This document shows positions 55,059 to 63,868 of a DNA stretch of 64,000 nt, in pieces. The notes under the pieces were generated by a model. It was not told the DNA's origin. It saw only the letters and a list, made by a program, of their open reading frames with translations, and searched no databases. The DNA comes from Hyphomicrobiales bacterium (GTDB lineage: Bacteria > Pseudomonadota > Alphaproteobacteria > Rhizobiales > Rhizobiaceae). The stretch is from NCBI GenBank assembly GCA_900466945.1, contig UBNV01000012.1, positions 101,670 through 165,669 of the forward strand, written 5' to 3'. Position numbers and translations under genes: made by a program. Within the stretch, counting starts at the first letter, position 1; every line of letters begins with the position of its first letter.

Positions 55059-56192
55059 ATGCCCTGGAGCAATCAAAACGGCGGCGGCGGCGGTCCATGG
55101 GGCGGCGGCGGTGGCGGCGGTAACAATCAGGGTCCCTGGGGGCAGGGGCCGAACCGGCCGCGCGGCAGTGGCGGCGGCGGTGGTGGCAATCAGCCCCCGG
55201 ATCTCGAGGATCTCATCCGAAGGGGCCAGGATCGACTGAAGAATGTCGTGCCCGGTGGTTTCAACGGTGGCGTATTCGTCATCATCGGTATCGTAATCGT
55301 CGCCTTCTGGGCCATGCAATCTATCTACACCGTGCAGCCCGACGAGCGCGGCGTTGAACTTCGCTTCGGCAAGCCGAAGCAAGAAATTTCGATGCCAGGC
55401 CTACATTTTCATCTCTGGCCGGTTGAATCGGTGGAGATCGTCAAGGTCACGGAGCAGCAGCAGAATGTCGGCAGTCGTCCGACCTCGAACAATCCGGGCG
55501 CCGGGCTGATGCTCAGCGGCGACCAGAATATTGTGAGTGTCCAGTTCTCGGTGCTGTTCACGGTTTCCGATCCGCAGGCCTTCCTGTTTAACCTGGAAGA
55601 TCCTTCGCAGACGCTGCAGCAGGTGGCCGAGAGCGCAATGCGTGAAGTCGTTGGCCGCCGTCCGGCCCAGGACGTGTTCCGCGACAATCGTGAGGAGATC
55701 TCCACGCAGGTCCGCGCGATCATTCAGGGCACAATGGATACCTATGGTTCCGGTATCGCGATCAACGCGGTTCCGATCGAGGACGCGGCGCCGCCGCGTG
55801 AGGTGGCCGAAGCCTTCGAAGAAGTGCAGCGTGCCCAGCAGGACGAAGACCGTTTCGTCGAAGAAGCCAACCAGTATTCCAACCAGCGCCTCGGTCAGGC
55901 ACGCGGTCAGTCAGCGCAGATCCGCGAAGAGGCTGCCGCTTACAAGGATCGTGTCGTCAAGGAAGCCGAAGGTGAGGCGCAACGGTTCATCTCGATCTAC
56001 GACGAATACATCAAGGCGCCCGACGTCACGCGCCAGCGCATCTATCTGGAAACCATGGAAAATGTGCTGCGTAATTCGAATAAGGTGATCATTGACGAAA
56101 AGCAGGGCGTTCTGCCTTACCTTCCGCTCAACGAAATCACGCGTCAGCCGGCCAATCAGCCCGCGGGCCAGTCTTCGACCGGAGGGAACTGA
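55059..56192 (+). CDS. hflK: Membrane protease regulator HflK
   Basis: 377 residues from ATG 55059, after AAAGAGG. A Gly/Asn-rich N-terminus (GGGGGPWGGGGGGGNNQG) precedes a basic segment, one membrane helix (VFVIIGIVIVAFWAM) and an SPFH/prohibitin domain (YTVQPDERGVELRFGKPKQ... to FVEEANQYSNQRLG). With HflC it forms the periplasmic complex around the FtsH protease. hflC starts one base after the stop. The Gly-rich start region is typical of HflK, and the longer upstream frame (from 54999) is not supported by a ribosome site. Confidence 0.94.
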   Translation: MPWSNQNGGGGGPWGGGGGGGNNQGPWGQGPNRPRGSGGGGGGNQPPDLEDLIRRGQDRLKNVVPGGFNGGVFVIIGIVIVAFWAMQSIYTVQPDERGVELRFGKPKQEISMPGLHFHLWPVESVEIVKVTEQQQNVGSRPTSNNPGAGLMLSGDQNIVSVQFSVLFTVSDPQAFLFNLEDPSQTLQQVAESAMREVVGRRPAQDVFRDNREEISTQVRAIIQGTMDTYGSGIAINAVPIEDAAPPREVAEAFEEVQRAQQDEDRFVEEANQYSNQRLGQARGQSAQIREEAAAYKDRVVKEAEGEAQRFISIYDEYIKAPDVTRQRIYLETMENVLRNSNKVIIDEKQGVLPYLPLNEITRQPANQPAGQSSTGGN

Positions 56193-56193
56193 T

Positions 56194-57150
56194 ATGAATA
56201 ATCGTGTTCCCTATATTGTCGTAGCCATCGGCGTCGCGCTCTTCTTGGCCTACTCGTCGATCTTTGTGGTCAACGAACGCGAGCAGGCGCTCGTACTGCG
56301 CTTCGGTCAGATTCAGGACGTGAAGACCGAGCCGGGCCTCTACTTCAAGCTGCCCTTCGCCTTCATAGATGCCGACCGTGTCCAGTATGTCGAAGACCGC
56401 GCGCTGCGCTTCGACCTGCCGGATATCCGCGTACAGGTTAGCGGTGGTGCTTTCTACGAAGTGGACGCCTTTGCGGTCTACCGCATCACCGACGCCCGCC
56501 GCTTCCGCGAAACGGTGTCGGCCGATCGAGAAGCCGCCGAGTCACGGCTGCGCACTCGTCTCGATGCAGCACTCCGCCGCGTCTATGGTCTGCGCAACTT
56601 CGATGCGGCGCTGTCCGAAGAGCGTGGGTCGATGATGTCGGACGTCCGAGACGATCTCCAGGCTGCAGCCGAAAGCCTTGGCCTGCAAGTTACGGATGTC
56701 CGCATTCGGCGCACCGACCTCACTCAAGAAGTCTCGCAGCAGACGTTCGAGCGCATGAAGGCCGAGCGTCTGGCCGAAGCGGAATTCATCCGCGCCCGTG
56801 GTAACGAAGAGAGCCAGCGTCGCCGGGCGATTGCCGACCGTCAGGTCGTCGAACTCCAGGCCGAAGCGCAGCGTGATTCGGAAATTCTGCGCGGTGAGGG
56901 CGATGCGCAGCGCAACAGCATCTTCGCTGGCGCTTTCCAGCGCGATCCTAGCTTCTTCGAGTTCTATCGCTCGATGCGTGCCTATGTCGCTTCGATGAGT
57001 AACCAGGGGACCACCATGGTTCTCTCACCGGACAGCGACTTCTTCCGCTTCTTCAATAGCGGGGTCGGAACCGGTGGCGCCGGACAGACTGCACCGACAC
57101 CGGCTGCACCGCCGGCAGCGGCGGCCCCCCCAGCGGCGGTCGGCAACTGA
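56194..57150 (+). CDS. hflC: Membrane protease regulator HflC
   Basis: 318 residues from ATG 56194, after GGAGGG, one base past the hflK stop. An N-terminal membrane helix (YIVVAIGVALFLAYSSIF) is followed by an SPFH domain (VNEREQALVLRFGQIQDV, EPGLYFKLPFAFID). A long helical region comes next and then FFEFYRSMRAYVASM, typical of HflC. The C-terminus is a Pro/Ala-rich tail. With HflK it holds FtsH. A DUF2065 gene begins four bases after the stop. Confidence 0.94.
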   Translation: MNNRVPYIVVAIGVALFLAYSSIFVVNEREQALVLRFGQIQDVKTEPGLYFKLPFAFIDADRVQYVEDRALRFDLPDIRVQVSGGAFYEVDAFAVYRITDARRFRETVSADREAAESRLRTRLDAALRRVYGLRNFDAALSEERGSMMSDVRDDLQAAAESLGLQVTDVRIRRTDLTQEVSQQTFERMKAERLAEAEFIRARGNEESQRRRAIADRQVVELQAEAQRDSEILRGEGDAQRNSIFAGAFQRDPSFFEFYRSMRAYVASMSNQGTTMVLSPDSDFFRFFNSGVGTGGAGQTAPTPAAPPAAAAPPAAVGN

Positions 57151-57154
57151 CACG

Positions 57155-57340
57155 ATGGATGACCTGCTCGCAGGGATCGCCATTTTTCTGATCATCGAGG
57201 GGCTGGCCTATGGGCTGGCCCCTCGTTTTCTTGTGCGGATGGCACGCCTGTTGCCGCATGTCCCGGAAAACCAGTTGCGGCTGTTGGGGCTGGCGGCGGT
57301 CACCTCCGGCGCGGCAATGTTGTGGTTGCTGCGCGGCTGA
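57155..57340 (+). CDS. DUF2065 family small membrane protein
   Basis: 61 residues from ATG 57155. Two hydrophobic helices flank VRMARLLPHVPENQLRLLG. The DUF2065 family is nearly always next to hflC, as here, and is likely to be an accessory subunit of the HflKC-FtsH complex, by position only. It is four bases after hflC, so translation is coupled. The DegP gene starts 109 bases downstream. Confidence 0.85.
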   Translation: MDDLLAGIAIFLIIEGLAYGLAPRFLVRMARLLPHVPENQLRLLGLAAVTSGAAMLWLLRG

Positions 57341-57449
57341 CAAGATCTGGTCGCAAGCGGCAGATAGAGCTATTCCGGGAATTGTGATTTTGCCTCCGCC
57401 CAAACCGCCTTATGTTCAGCAAGAGCCCAGACAATCAGTGAGGAAGCCG

Positions 57450-59057
57450 ATGATGAAACCTGCCCGCATGTCGCGAACGATCCTGTCGGCACTCCTCATG
57501 GGTACGGCACTTGCCGTTTCCCCGGTCATGGCTCAGCAGCCTGTTCAGGCGCAAGGCCCCGAATCAGTTGCCGATCTCGCGAGCGGCCTGCTCGGTGCGG
57601 TCGTCAACATTTCGACTTCGCAGAGCGTGGCCGAGGAAGGCGATGGGCCCTTGCCGCAAGTGCCGGAGGGGTCTCCGTTCCAGGAGTTGTTCGAGGATTT
57701 CTACAAGAATCGCGAGAGCGGCCCGAGTAACAACCGGGTCAATTCGCTCGGTTCGGGCTTTGTCATCGATCCGACGGGGTTCATCGTCACCAACAATCAT
57801 GTCATCGAGAACGCCGACGACATCGAGGTCATCTTCTCGGATGGTTCGAAGTTGAAGGCCAAGCTGATCGGCACGGACACCAAGACCGATCTTTCGGTTC
57901 TCAAGGTCGAGCCGCCGCAGCCACTGACTTCCGTCAAGTTCGGTGATTCCCGCACCATGCGGATCGGGGACTGGGTCATGGCGATTGGCAACCCGTTCGG
58001 TCTCGGTGGGTCCGTCACCGTCGGCATCATCTCGGCTAGCGGACGCAACATCAATGCCGGCCCCTACGACAATTTCATCCAGACAGATGCCGCCATCAAC
58101 AAGGGCAATTCCGGTGGGCCTCTGTTCAACATGAACGGCGAGGTCATCGGTATCAACACGGCGATCATTTCACCGAGTGGCGGGTCCATCGGCATCGGCT
58201 TTGCCGTGCCGACGGAGCTTGCGCAGAACATCGTCAATCAGCTGATTGAATTCGGTGAGACGCGCCGTGGCTGGCTCGGCGTGCGCATTCAACCCGTCTC
58301 CGACGAGGTCGCGGAGAGCATGAAGATCGGACGCGCCCGCGGGGCTCTGATCAGCGGTGTCGTCGAAGGCGGGCCGGTTGCCACGGGTCCGATTCAGGTC
58401 GGAGACATCGTCACGAGCTTCAATGGCCGTCCCATCGTCGAAACACGCGACCTGACCCGCATCGTGGCGGAAAGCCCGATCGGAGAGCCTCTCGACGTGG
58501 TGATCCTACGAGACGGCAAGGAGCAGACGGTGAAGGTGACGCTCGGCCGTCTCGAGGACGACGAAGTCGCCAGCAACGAGACAAATCCGGAAACGACCGT
58601 CGAGCCGAACGAAGAGGGGACCGCACCCGATGGCGATGGGCAGAGCGATCCGGCAACGCCGCCCACCGATCAACCGATGCCGGACGATCCGGCTCCAGAT
58701 GCCGATGGCGATGCGGAACAGGCAACGCCGCCCCAGGACGAGGCCAGTGCACCGGTGACGGAGGGCCTGATCGGCGTCGAGCTGTCCGCGCTTGATGACG
58801 CCAATCGCGTCAGCTTCTCGATTTCCGAGGGTGTCGAGGGCGTGCTGATTACGCGCGTGCTTCCAGGCTCTAAGGCCGAAAGCAAAGGGCTCAAGGTTGG
58901 CGAGGTGATCGTCGAGGTTGCACAGGAATTCATGAAGACACCGCAGCAGGTGGCCGAGAAGCTGACCAGCATCAAGGGCGAGGGACGCCGCAGCGGCTAT
59001 CTGATGATTGCCGACAAGGACGGCAATCTCCGTCTCGTCGCTGTTCCGCTCGAGTAG
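57450..59057 (+). CDS. DegP/HtrA-type periplasmic serine protease
   Basis: 535 residues from ATG 57450 (ATG 57453 also fits; AGGA lies upstream). The signal peptide ends near PVMAQQ. The catalytic triad is H117 in TNNHVIE, D147 in KTDLSVL, and S221 in GNSGGPLF. PDZ1 begins at RRGWLGVRIQPVS. A ~75-residue acidic, Pro/Thr-rich linker precedes PDZ2 (EGLIGVELSAL to SKAESKGLKVGEV). It degrades misfolded periplasmic proteins. The long linker between the PDZ domains is unusual. Downstream of hflKC-DUF2065, it fits a protein quality-control cluster. Confidence 0.94.
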   Translation: MMKPARMSRTILSALLMGTALAVSPVMAQQPVQAQGPESVADLASGLLGAVVNISTSQSVAEEGDGPLPQVPEGSPFQELFEDFYKNRESGPSNNRVNSLGSGFVIDPTGFIVTNNHVIENADDIEVIFSDGSKLKAKLIGTDTKTDLSVLKVEPPQPLTSVKFGDSRTMRIGDWVMAIGNPFGLGGSVTVGIISASGRNINAGPYDNFIQTDAAINKGNSGGPLFNMNGEVIGINTAIISPSGGSIGIGFAVPTELAQNIVNQLIEFGETRRGWLGVRIQPVSDEVAESMKIGRARGALISGVVEGGPVATGPIQVGDIVTSFNGRPIVETRDLTRIVAESPIGEPLDVVILRDGKEQTVKVTLGRLEDDEVASNETNPETTVEPNEEGTAPDGDGQSDPATPPTDQPMPDDPAPDADGDAEQATPPQDEASAPVTEGLIGVELSALDDANRVSFSISEGVEGVLITRVLPGSKAESKGLKVGEVIVEVAQEFMKTPQQVAEKLTSIKGEGRRSGYLMIADKDGNLRLVAVPLE

Positions 59058-59060
59058 AGG

Positions 59061-61436
59061 TTAGGCATAAAGGCGCTGCACAGCACTGTTGTTTTCGCGC
59101 AGATAGGCCTCGAACCTGTCGACCGGTTTTGGACGGCCGACGAGGTAGCCTTGGATTTCGCCGCATCCGAGCTGCCGGAGCATATCGAACTGTGCCCTGT
59201 TCTCGACGCCTTCGGCGGCTACGCTCATGCGCAAGTCACGCGCGAGTTTGATGACCGCTTCGACGATCGCCCGGCTGTCCGGATTGGTCTCAAGATCAGA
59301 AATGAAGCACTGGTCGATCTTCAGTTTGTCGAAGTGGTAGCGCCGCAGATAGCTGAGGGATGAAAAGCCCGTGCCAAAATCGTCTAGCGCTATTCTGAGT
59401 CCGAGGCGCGACAAGGCAGCAAGCGTTCCTTCCACGCCCATGCTGATGTCCATCAGCAGACTTTCCGTCACTTCGAGTTCGAGCCGATTGACCGGAAGAC
59501 CGCTCTGTTTCAGGGCCGATTCCACGAGTGGTAACAGGCCCGCGCTCAGGAACTGGCGCGATGAAAGATTAACAGCAATGCGGATATGTGCCGGCCAGTT
59601 GACTGCGTCCATGCAGGCCTGGCGTAGCACATAGCTGCCAACGGCGCCGATCTGGCCGGTTTCTTCCGCGATGGGAATGAATTCGCCGGGGCTAATCACC
59701 CCTAGTGTCGGATGGGTCCAGCGGACGAGCGCTTCAGCACAGACGACGGTGCGAGTTTGCGCGTCGACGAGCGGCTGATAGTTGATGGTGAGGTTTCCTT
59801 CGGCGATCGCCAGGGCCAGTTCACGTTCAATCAGACTTCGACGTCGGGCTGCTGCGTCCAGGGTGCTGTCGAAGAAGCGGTAGCGGTTTCGTCCGTCAGC
59901 CTTCGCGCGGTAGAGCGCCAGATCGGCATTGCGCATGAGCTGGTCGGGCTCGGTGCCATCGATCGGCGCGCAGGCGATCCCGATACTGGCACCGATATGG
60001 GCGGAGCCGGAGCGCAATGCTATGGGCTTTTTGAGTTTGTCGATGATCTTCGCTGCGAGGATGGCCGCACTTTGCGGATCGTCGCCCGACGAATGAAGGA
60101 TTGCGAATTCATCGCCGCCGATGCGGGCGAGCGTGTTGCTCTCGCCGCACAGCTGGCTGAGAATGCTCGCCACAGCGCGCAGCAGCTCGTCGCCGCCGGC
60201 ATGCCCGAGATTGTCGTTCACCTGCTTGAAGCGATCGAGATCGAGAACGAGAACCGAGAAAGGATCGCCGAGACGCTCGAAGCGGGAGACCGCGCGGGCA
60301 AAGTCTTCGGCAAGCATCACCCGATTGCCCACTTCTGTAAGGGGGTCGTGGCGAGCCATATGCTCGATTCGCAGCCGGCTCTCGCGACTTGCGGTGACGT
60401 CGCGTCCGACGCCGCGAAATCCGTTGAAGTTGCCGTTCTCGTCCTGGATCGCCTTGGCCGTCAGCGACCAGATTGCCAGCTCTCCGCCGAGTTCGACGCA
60501 GATGTCCTGGTCGCGGAAAGACTGACGCTTCTCGAGACAGGTTTCGAAGTTCTGGCGGCAGTCGAAGCCGTCGATCCCGACCGACGAGAACGGGATGATG
60601 TTGACGATTGGTTTGCCGACAACCATAGCCTCCGGCACCTGGAGCTGCTCGTAGAAGCGTATCGATGCCCGCTCCACGTTCATGTCGTGATCGACGCCCC
60701 AGAGCCAGTCTGCGGCGTTCTCCTCAAAATCGTTGAGGAGAAGGTTGATGACGTCGCGTTGGTCATCGGCGGCAAGCTTCGCCCGGACACGCTCTGTGAG
60801 GCTGTTGCACACGGCAAGCGAGGAGCGGATGATGATGGCGGCAAAGACGAGATAGAGGACGAAGAGATAGGCTTCGAGGACCGAAGGCTCGCGGGAAAGG
60901 GCGATGGCCGCTCCAACGGCTATGGTGCTGCAGAAGATGATCGAGGCTGGTGGAACCGTGGCGAGAGCGAACCCGCCGCCGCCGGCCATGCCGACCGTCA
61001 GGGCGATCAGCACCATTCTCTGTGTCTCGTCGGCTGTGTGATAGGCGGCAATGTCAAGCGCTGCCCAAAGTCCACTCAGGATGAACGCATAGATGACGGC
61101 GCGGATCGTTCCGCGCAAGCTGGCGCGTTCGCGAGCGCCGCGGGTGCGGTTCCGCCACCAGGTATAGGTTGTATAGAGCGCAATCGCGCAAATGAGGACG
61201 CAGATGATGGTCACTGCCGGAGATGACACGCTGCCACGGAATGCGAACACAGTGAGGATCGCATTGCAGAGGTTTGCGGCCATCATCCAGGGAGTGGTCG
61301 ATCCCATCACGGACAGCCGGATGGCCCGTATACGGGCTGCCTCGTCCGCTGTCTGCCCGCTCTCTCCGAGGCGCAGGAAGCGGTCGACCATACCTTTAAT
61401 CGGAGCTGCTGGACGCGCCAGGATCGTTTTTTCCAT
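59061..61436 (-). CDS. GGDEF-EAL membrane protein (c-di-GMP turnover)
   Basis: 791 residues. About five hydrophobic helices lie in the first ~220 residues. A PAS-like segment follows (WLWGVDHDMNVERASIRFYEQL to FRGVGRDVTASRESR). Then comes a GGDEF domain (LDLDRFKQVNDNLGHAGGDELL, signature GGDEF) and an EAL domain (CAEALVRWTHP, AVNLSSRQF, LELEVTESLL, LDDFGTGFSSL, KIDQCFI, AEGVE). Both catalytic signatures are intact, so it could make or break down c-di-GMP. No RxxD inhibitory site precedes GGDEF (GESN there). A GNAT gene is 38 bases upstream on the same strand. Confidence 0.94.
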   Translation of the reverse strand: MEKTILARPAAPIKGMVDRFLRLGESGQTADEAARIRAIRLSVMGSTTPWMMAANLCNAILTVFAFRGSVSSPAVTIICVLICAIALYTTYTWWRNRTRGARERASLRGTIRAVIYAFILSGLWAALDIAAYHTADETQRMVLIALTVGMAGGGGFALATVPPASIIFCSTIAVGAAIALSREPSVLEAYLFVLYLVFAAIIIRSSLAVCNSLTERVRAKLAADDQRDVINLLLNDFEENAADWLWGVDHDMNVERASIRFYEQLQVPEAMVVGKPIVNIIPFSSVGIDGFDCRQNFETCLEKRQSFRDQDICVELGGELAIWSLTAKAIQDENGNFNGFRGVGRDVTASRESRLRIEHMARHDPLTEVGNRVMLAEDFARAVSRFERLGDPFSVLVLDLDRFKQVNDNLGHAGGDELLRAVASILSQLCGESNTLARIGGDEFAILHSSGDDPQSAAILAAKIIDKLKKPIALRSGSAHIGASIGIACAPIDGTEPDQLMRNADLALYRAKADGRNRYRFFDSTLDAAARRRSLIERELALAIAEGNLTINYQPLVDAQTRTVVCAEALVRWTHPTLGVISPGEFIPIAEETGQIGAVGSYVLRQACMDAVNWPAHIRIAVNLSSRQFLSAGLLPLVESALKQSGLPVNRLELEVTESLLMDISMGVEGTLAALSRLGLRIALDDFGTGFSSLSYLRRYHFDKLKIDQCFISDLETNPDSRAIVEAVIKLARDLRMSVAAEGVENRAQFDMLRQLGCGEIQGYLVGRPKPVDRFEAYLRENNSAVQRLYA

Positions 61437-61474
61437 GGCGAAAATTTAGCATCTACTTTTTAAGTCTGTGTAAA

Positions 61475-62047
61475 TTAGTCGTTTCGTGTTTTCCGTATCT
61501 CGGGAAATATCGTGGTGATCCGATACAATACGTGCCGTTTCAGAGCGGGATGCGTATCGGGGACCTTGGGGTGATCGAAATCCTGGCCATCGAGATAGTG
61601 CATCCCGACGCGCCGCATGACTGCGATCGAACGTTCGTTGTCGTGGACAGCGAAGGCGTAGACTTCGGCAAGGCCCAAGGTGAGGAGACCATGCTCGAGC
61701 AGCTTTTTGGCTGCTTCTGTCACGTACCCCTTTCCCCAGAACCGGGTCGCAAGGCGCCAGCCGATTTCGACCGATCCTTCCGGAAGTATTCCCGGTAGCT
61801 CGACTGGCGCGAGGCCGCAGAAGCCCATGGCTTCGTCGGTGCCGCGATCGGCGAGGGCATAGAAGCCCAGACCGGTCTCGGCAATCATGTCGCGATTGCG
61901 ATTAAAGAGCAGATCGCATTCGACGTGGCTGCGGCGAAATGGAAAGAAAGCCATAACCTTCTCGTCCCGATTGATTTCACGAAACAGATCATGGTCTTCG
62001 TTACGCCAATTGCGAAGTGTGAGCCGGTCTGTCTCGACGATGATCAT
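61475..62047 (-). CDS. GNAT family N-acetyltransferase (RimJ-like)
   Basis: 190 residues from ATG 62047. TDRLTLRNWRNEDHDLFREI is the usual start of the RimJ/RimL type. EIGWRLATRFWGKGYVTEAAKKLLEHG is the acetyl-CoA binding R/Q-x-x-G-x-G/A region. VYAFAVHDNERSIAVMRRVGM follows. It transfers an acetyl group to an unknown amine, perhaps protein N-termini. It lies ten bases after serB, on the same strand, so it is likely co-transcribed. Confidence 0.88.
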   Translation of the reverse strand: MIIVETDRLTLRNWRNEDHDLFREINRDEKVMAFFPFRRSHVECDLLFNRNRDMIAETGLGFYALADRGTDEAMGFCGLAPVELPGILPEGSVEIGWRLATRFWGKGYVTEAAKKLLEHGLLTLGLAEVYAFAVHDNERSIAVMRRVGMHYLDGQDFDHPKVPDTHPALKRHVLYRITTIFPEIRKTRND

Positions 62048-62057
62048 GGCAGGCCTG

Positions 62058-62948
62058 TTATCCGGTGACGAAATCGGTCTTGCGGTAGCCCTGGAGATAG
62101 AGGAGGGCGGTGAGGTCGCCGTGGTCGATGCGGATCTTGGCTTCAGCGGCAACCGCGGGCTTGGCGTGCAATGCGACGCCGGATCCTGCAACGCCGAGCA
62201 TGCCGAGGTCATTGGCGCCGTCGCCAACGGCGATCGTGTCGTCAGGTGAAATGCCGAGTTTCCGGGTGATGTCCAGCAGCGCATCGACCTTGGCTTGTTT
62301 GCCGAGGATCGGTTCGGCGACAGCGCCGGTCAGGTAGCCGCCGCTTTCGACCAAGATGTTGGCACGGTTCTCGTCGAAGCCGAGTGTGGCAGCGATCCTT
62401 GTGGTGAAGACTGTGAAGCCGCCCGAGACGAGCGCAGTGTATCCACCCCTGGCCTTCATCGTGGCGATCAGTTCGCGGCCGCCAGGCGTCAGGGTGATGC
62501 GCTTCTCGATCACCTCGTCAACCACCGTGATGGGCAGGCCCTTAAGCAGGGCCACGCGCTCGCGAAGAGCCGGCTCGAATGCGATTTCGCCATTCATGGC
62601 GCGTGCCGTAATTTCGGAGACCTTGTCCTTCAATCCGACTTCGGCCGCCAGTTCATCAATGCATTCCTGGCCGATCATGGTCGAATCCATGTCGGCGATC
62701 AGGAAGGATTTGCGGCGCGTTTCGGCATCCTGCACGGCGACATCCACTGGCTGGCCCGCCAGAACCTCGCGCATCATTCGCTCTGCTTCAACCGCGTCCG
62801 TTCCATCGGGGAGGGGAATGTCGCAGGCAATGCCGTCGGCGAGCCAGTAGAGCCGTGAGGATGCGACCGCGTCTGCAGCCTTCTCGGCGAGCGCCGGGGT
62901 CAGAACAGGGTTTGACGGATTGGCGACAAGCGTGGCAACCAAGGCCAT
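62058..62948 (-). CDS. serB: Phosphoserine phosphatase (SerB)
   Basis: 296 residues. HAD-type phosphatase with motif I FLIADMDSTMIGQE (nucleophile D86), motif II ALVSGGFTVFT, the lysine in LGKQAKV, and motif III AVGDGANDLGML. The N-terminal ~75 residues form the variable ACT-like or regulatory domain seen in rhizobial SerB. It makes serine from phosphoserine, in the cytoplasm. ATG 62948 overlaps the start of the divergent miaA (ATG 62947), so the two promoters lie inside each other's coding sequence. GNAT follows downstream by 10 bases. Confidence 0.95.
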   Translation of the reverse strand: MALVATLVANPSNPVLTPALAEKAADAVASSRLYWLADGIACDIPLPDGTDAVEAERMMREVLAGQPVDVAVQDAETRRKSFLIADMDSTMIGQECIDELAAEVGLKDKVSEITARAMNGEIAFEPALRERVALLKGLPITVVDEVIEKRITLTPGGRELIATMKARGGYTALVSGGFTVFTTRIAATLGFDENRANILVESGGYLTGAVAEPILGKQAKVDALLDITRKLGISPDDTIAVGDGANDLGMLGVAGSGVALHAKPAVAAEAKIRIDHGDLTALLYLQGYRKTDFVTG

Positions 62949-63861
62949 GATGGAAGATCCTAGCAAGAACTCAGACGCGATCCTGATAACCGGGCCGACC
63001 GCCAGCGGCAAGTCCGCGCTCGCGCTCGATTTTGCCCGAAGGCATGGCGGCGTGGTCATCAATGCCGACAGCATGCAGGTCTACGACACGCTGCAGGTCG
63101 TGACTGCCCGTCCGAGCGTCGAGGAGATGGAGGGGGTTCCGCACGAGCACTATGGCCATGTGCCGGCTTCGCGCAGCTACTCTACAGGTGACTGGCTGCG
63201 GGAGATGGAGCATCTCCTCGACCGTATCAAAGCGGAGGAGCGTATGCCTGTGATCGTCGGTGGCACTGGTCTCTATTTCAAGGCGCTGACGGGCGGGCTG
63301 TCTGAGATGCCGCCCATCCCGGATGCGCTCAGAGGCGAGATCAGGCTGAAGCTGGAGACAGAAGGGGCCGAGTTTCTCCATGAAGAACTGGCGGCTCTCG
63401 ATCCGCCCGTCGCCCAACGGCTCAATCCGAGTGACGGGCAGCGGATCGTGCGGGCCCTGGAAGTGTTTCGCGCGACAGGGCGTTCCATCTCAGACTTCCA
63501 GAAATTGTCAGGCCCGGTAATTGTCGATCCTGGTCGGTCTATGAAATTCGTCGTCTTGCCGGACAGAGCCGTGCTGCATGACCGGATCAACCGGCGTTTT
63601 GCGATGATGATGGACGAGGGGGCCGTCACTGAGGTCGAAGCTTTGCTGGCGCTTGATCTTGCGCCCGAAATGCCGGCGATGAAAGCAATCGGCGTATCGC
63701 AGATTGCCGACATGCTGGCGGGCCGGATCAGTCGTGCGGAGGCGACCGATCGAGCCTCTGCAGCGACACGACAATATGCAAAGCGGCAGATGACCTGGTT
63801 TCGCAATCAGATGGATGAAAGCTGGCGGCGCATCGATCCGTCCACATTCCGGGCTGGCTGA
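62947..63861 (+). CDS. miaA: tRNA dimethylallyltransferase (MiaA)
   Basis: 304 residues from ATG 62947; ATG 62950 follows immediately and may be the true start. The P-loop is GPTASGKS at 16-23, then INADSMQVYDTLQ, VGGTGLYFKAL, and QRIVRALEVFRATGRS. The C-terminal RQYAKRQMTWFRNQ is a family signature. It isopentenylates A37 of tRNAs reading U-starting codons. It is divergent from serB with overlapping start codons. The weak AAGG seven bases before ATG 62950 is the only ribosome site seen. Confidence 0.95.
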   Translation: MMEDPSKNSDAILITGPTASGKSALALDFARRHGGVVINADSMQVYDTLQVVTARPSVEEMEGVPHEHYGHVPASRSYSTGDWLREMEHLLDRIKAEERMPVIVGGTGLYFKALTGGLSEMPPIPDALRGEIRLKLETEGAEFLHEELAALDPPVAQRLNPSDGQRIVRALEVFRATGRSISDFQKLSGPVIVDPGRSMKFVVLPDRAVLHDRINRRFAMMMDEGAVTEVEALLALDLAPEMPAMKAIGVSQIADMLAGRISRAEATDRASAATRQYAKRQMTWFRNQMDESWRRIDPSTFRAG

Positions 63862-63868
63862 GGTGTTG

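Noticed and set aside
59712..61226. A 504-codon plus-strand frame opposite the GGDEF-EAL gene
   Set aside because: It is antisense to clear GGDEF and EAL motifs, has no ribosome site and no family resemblance.
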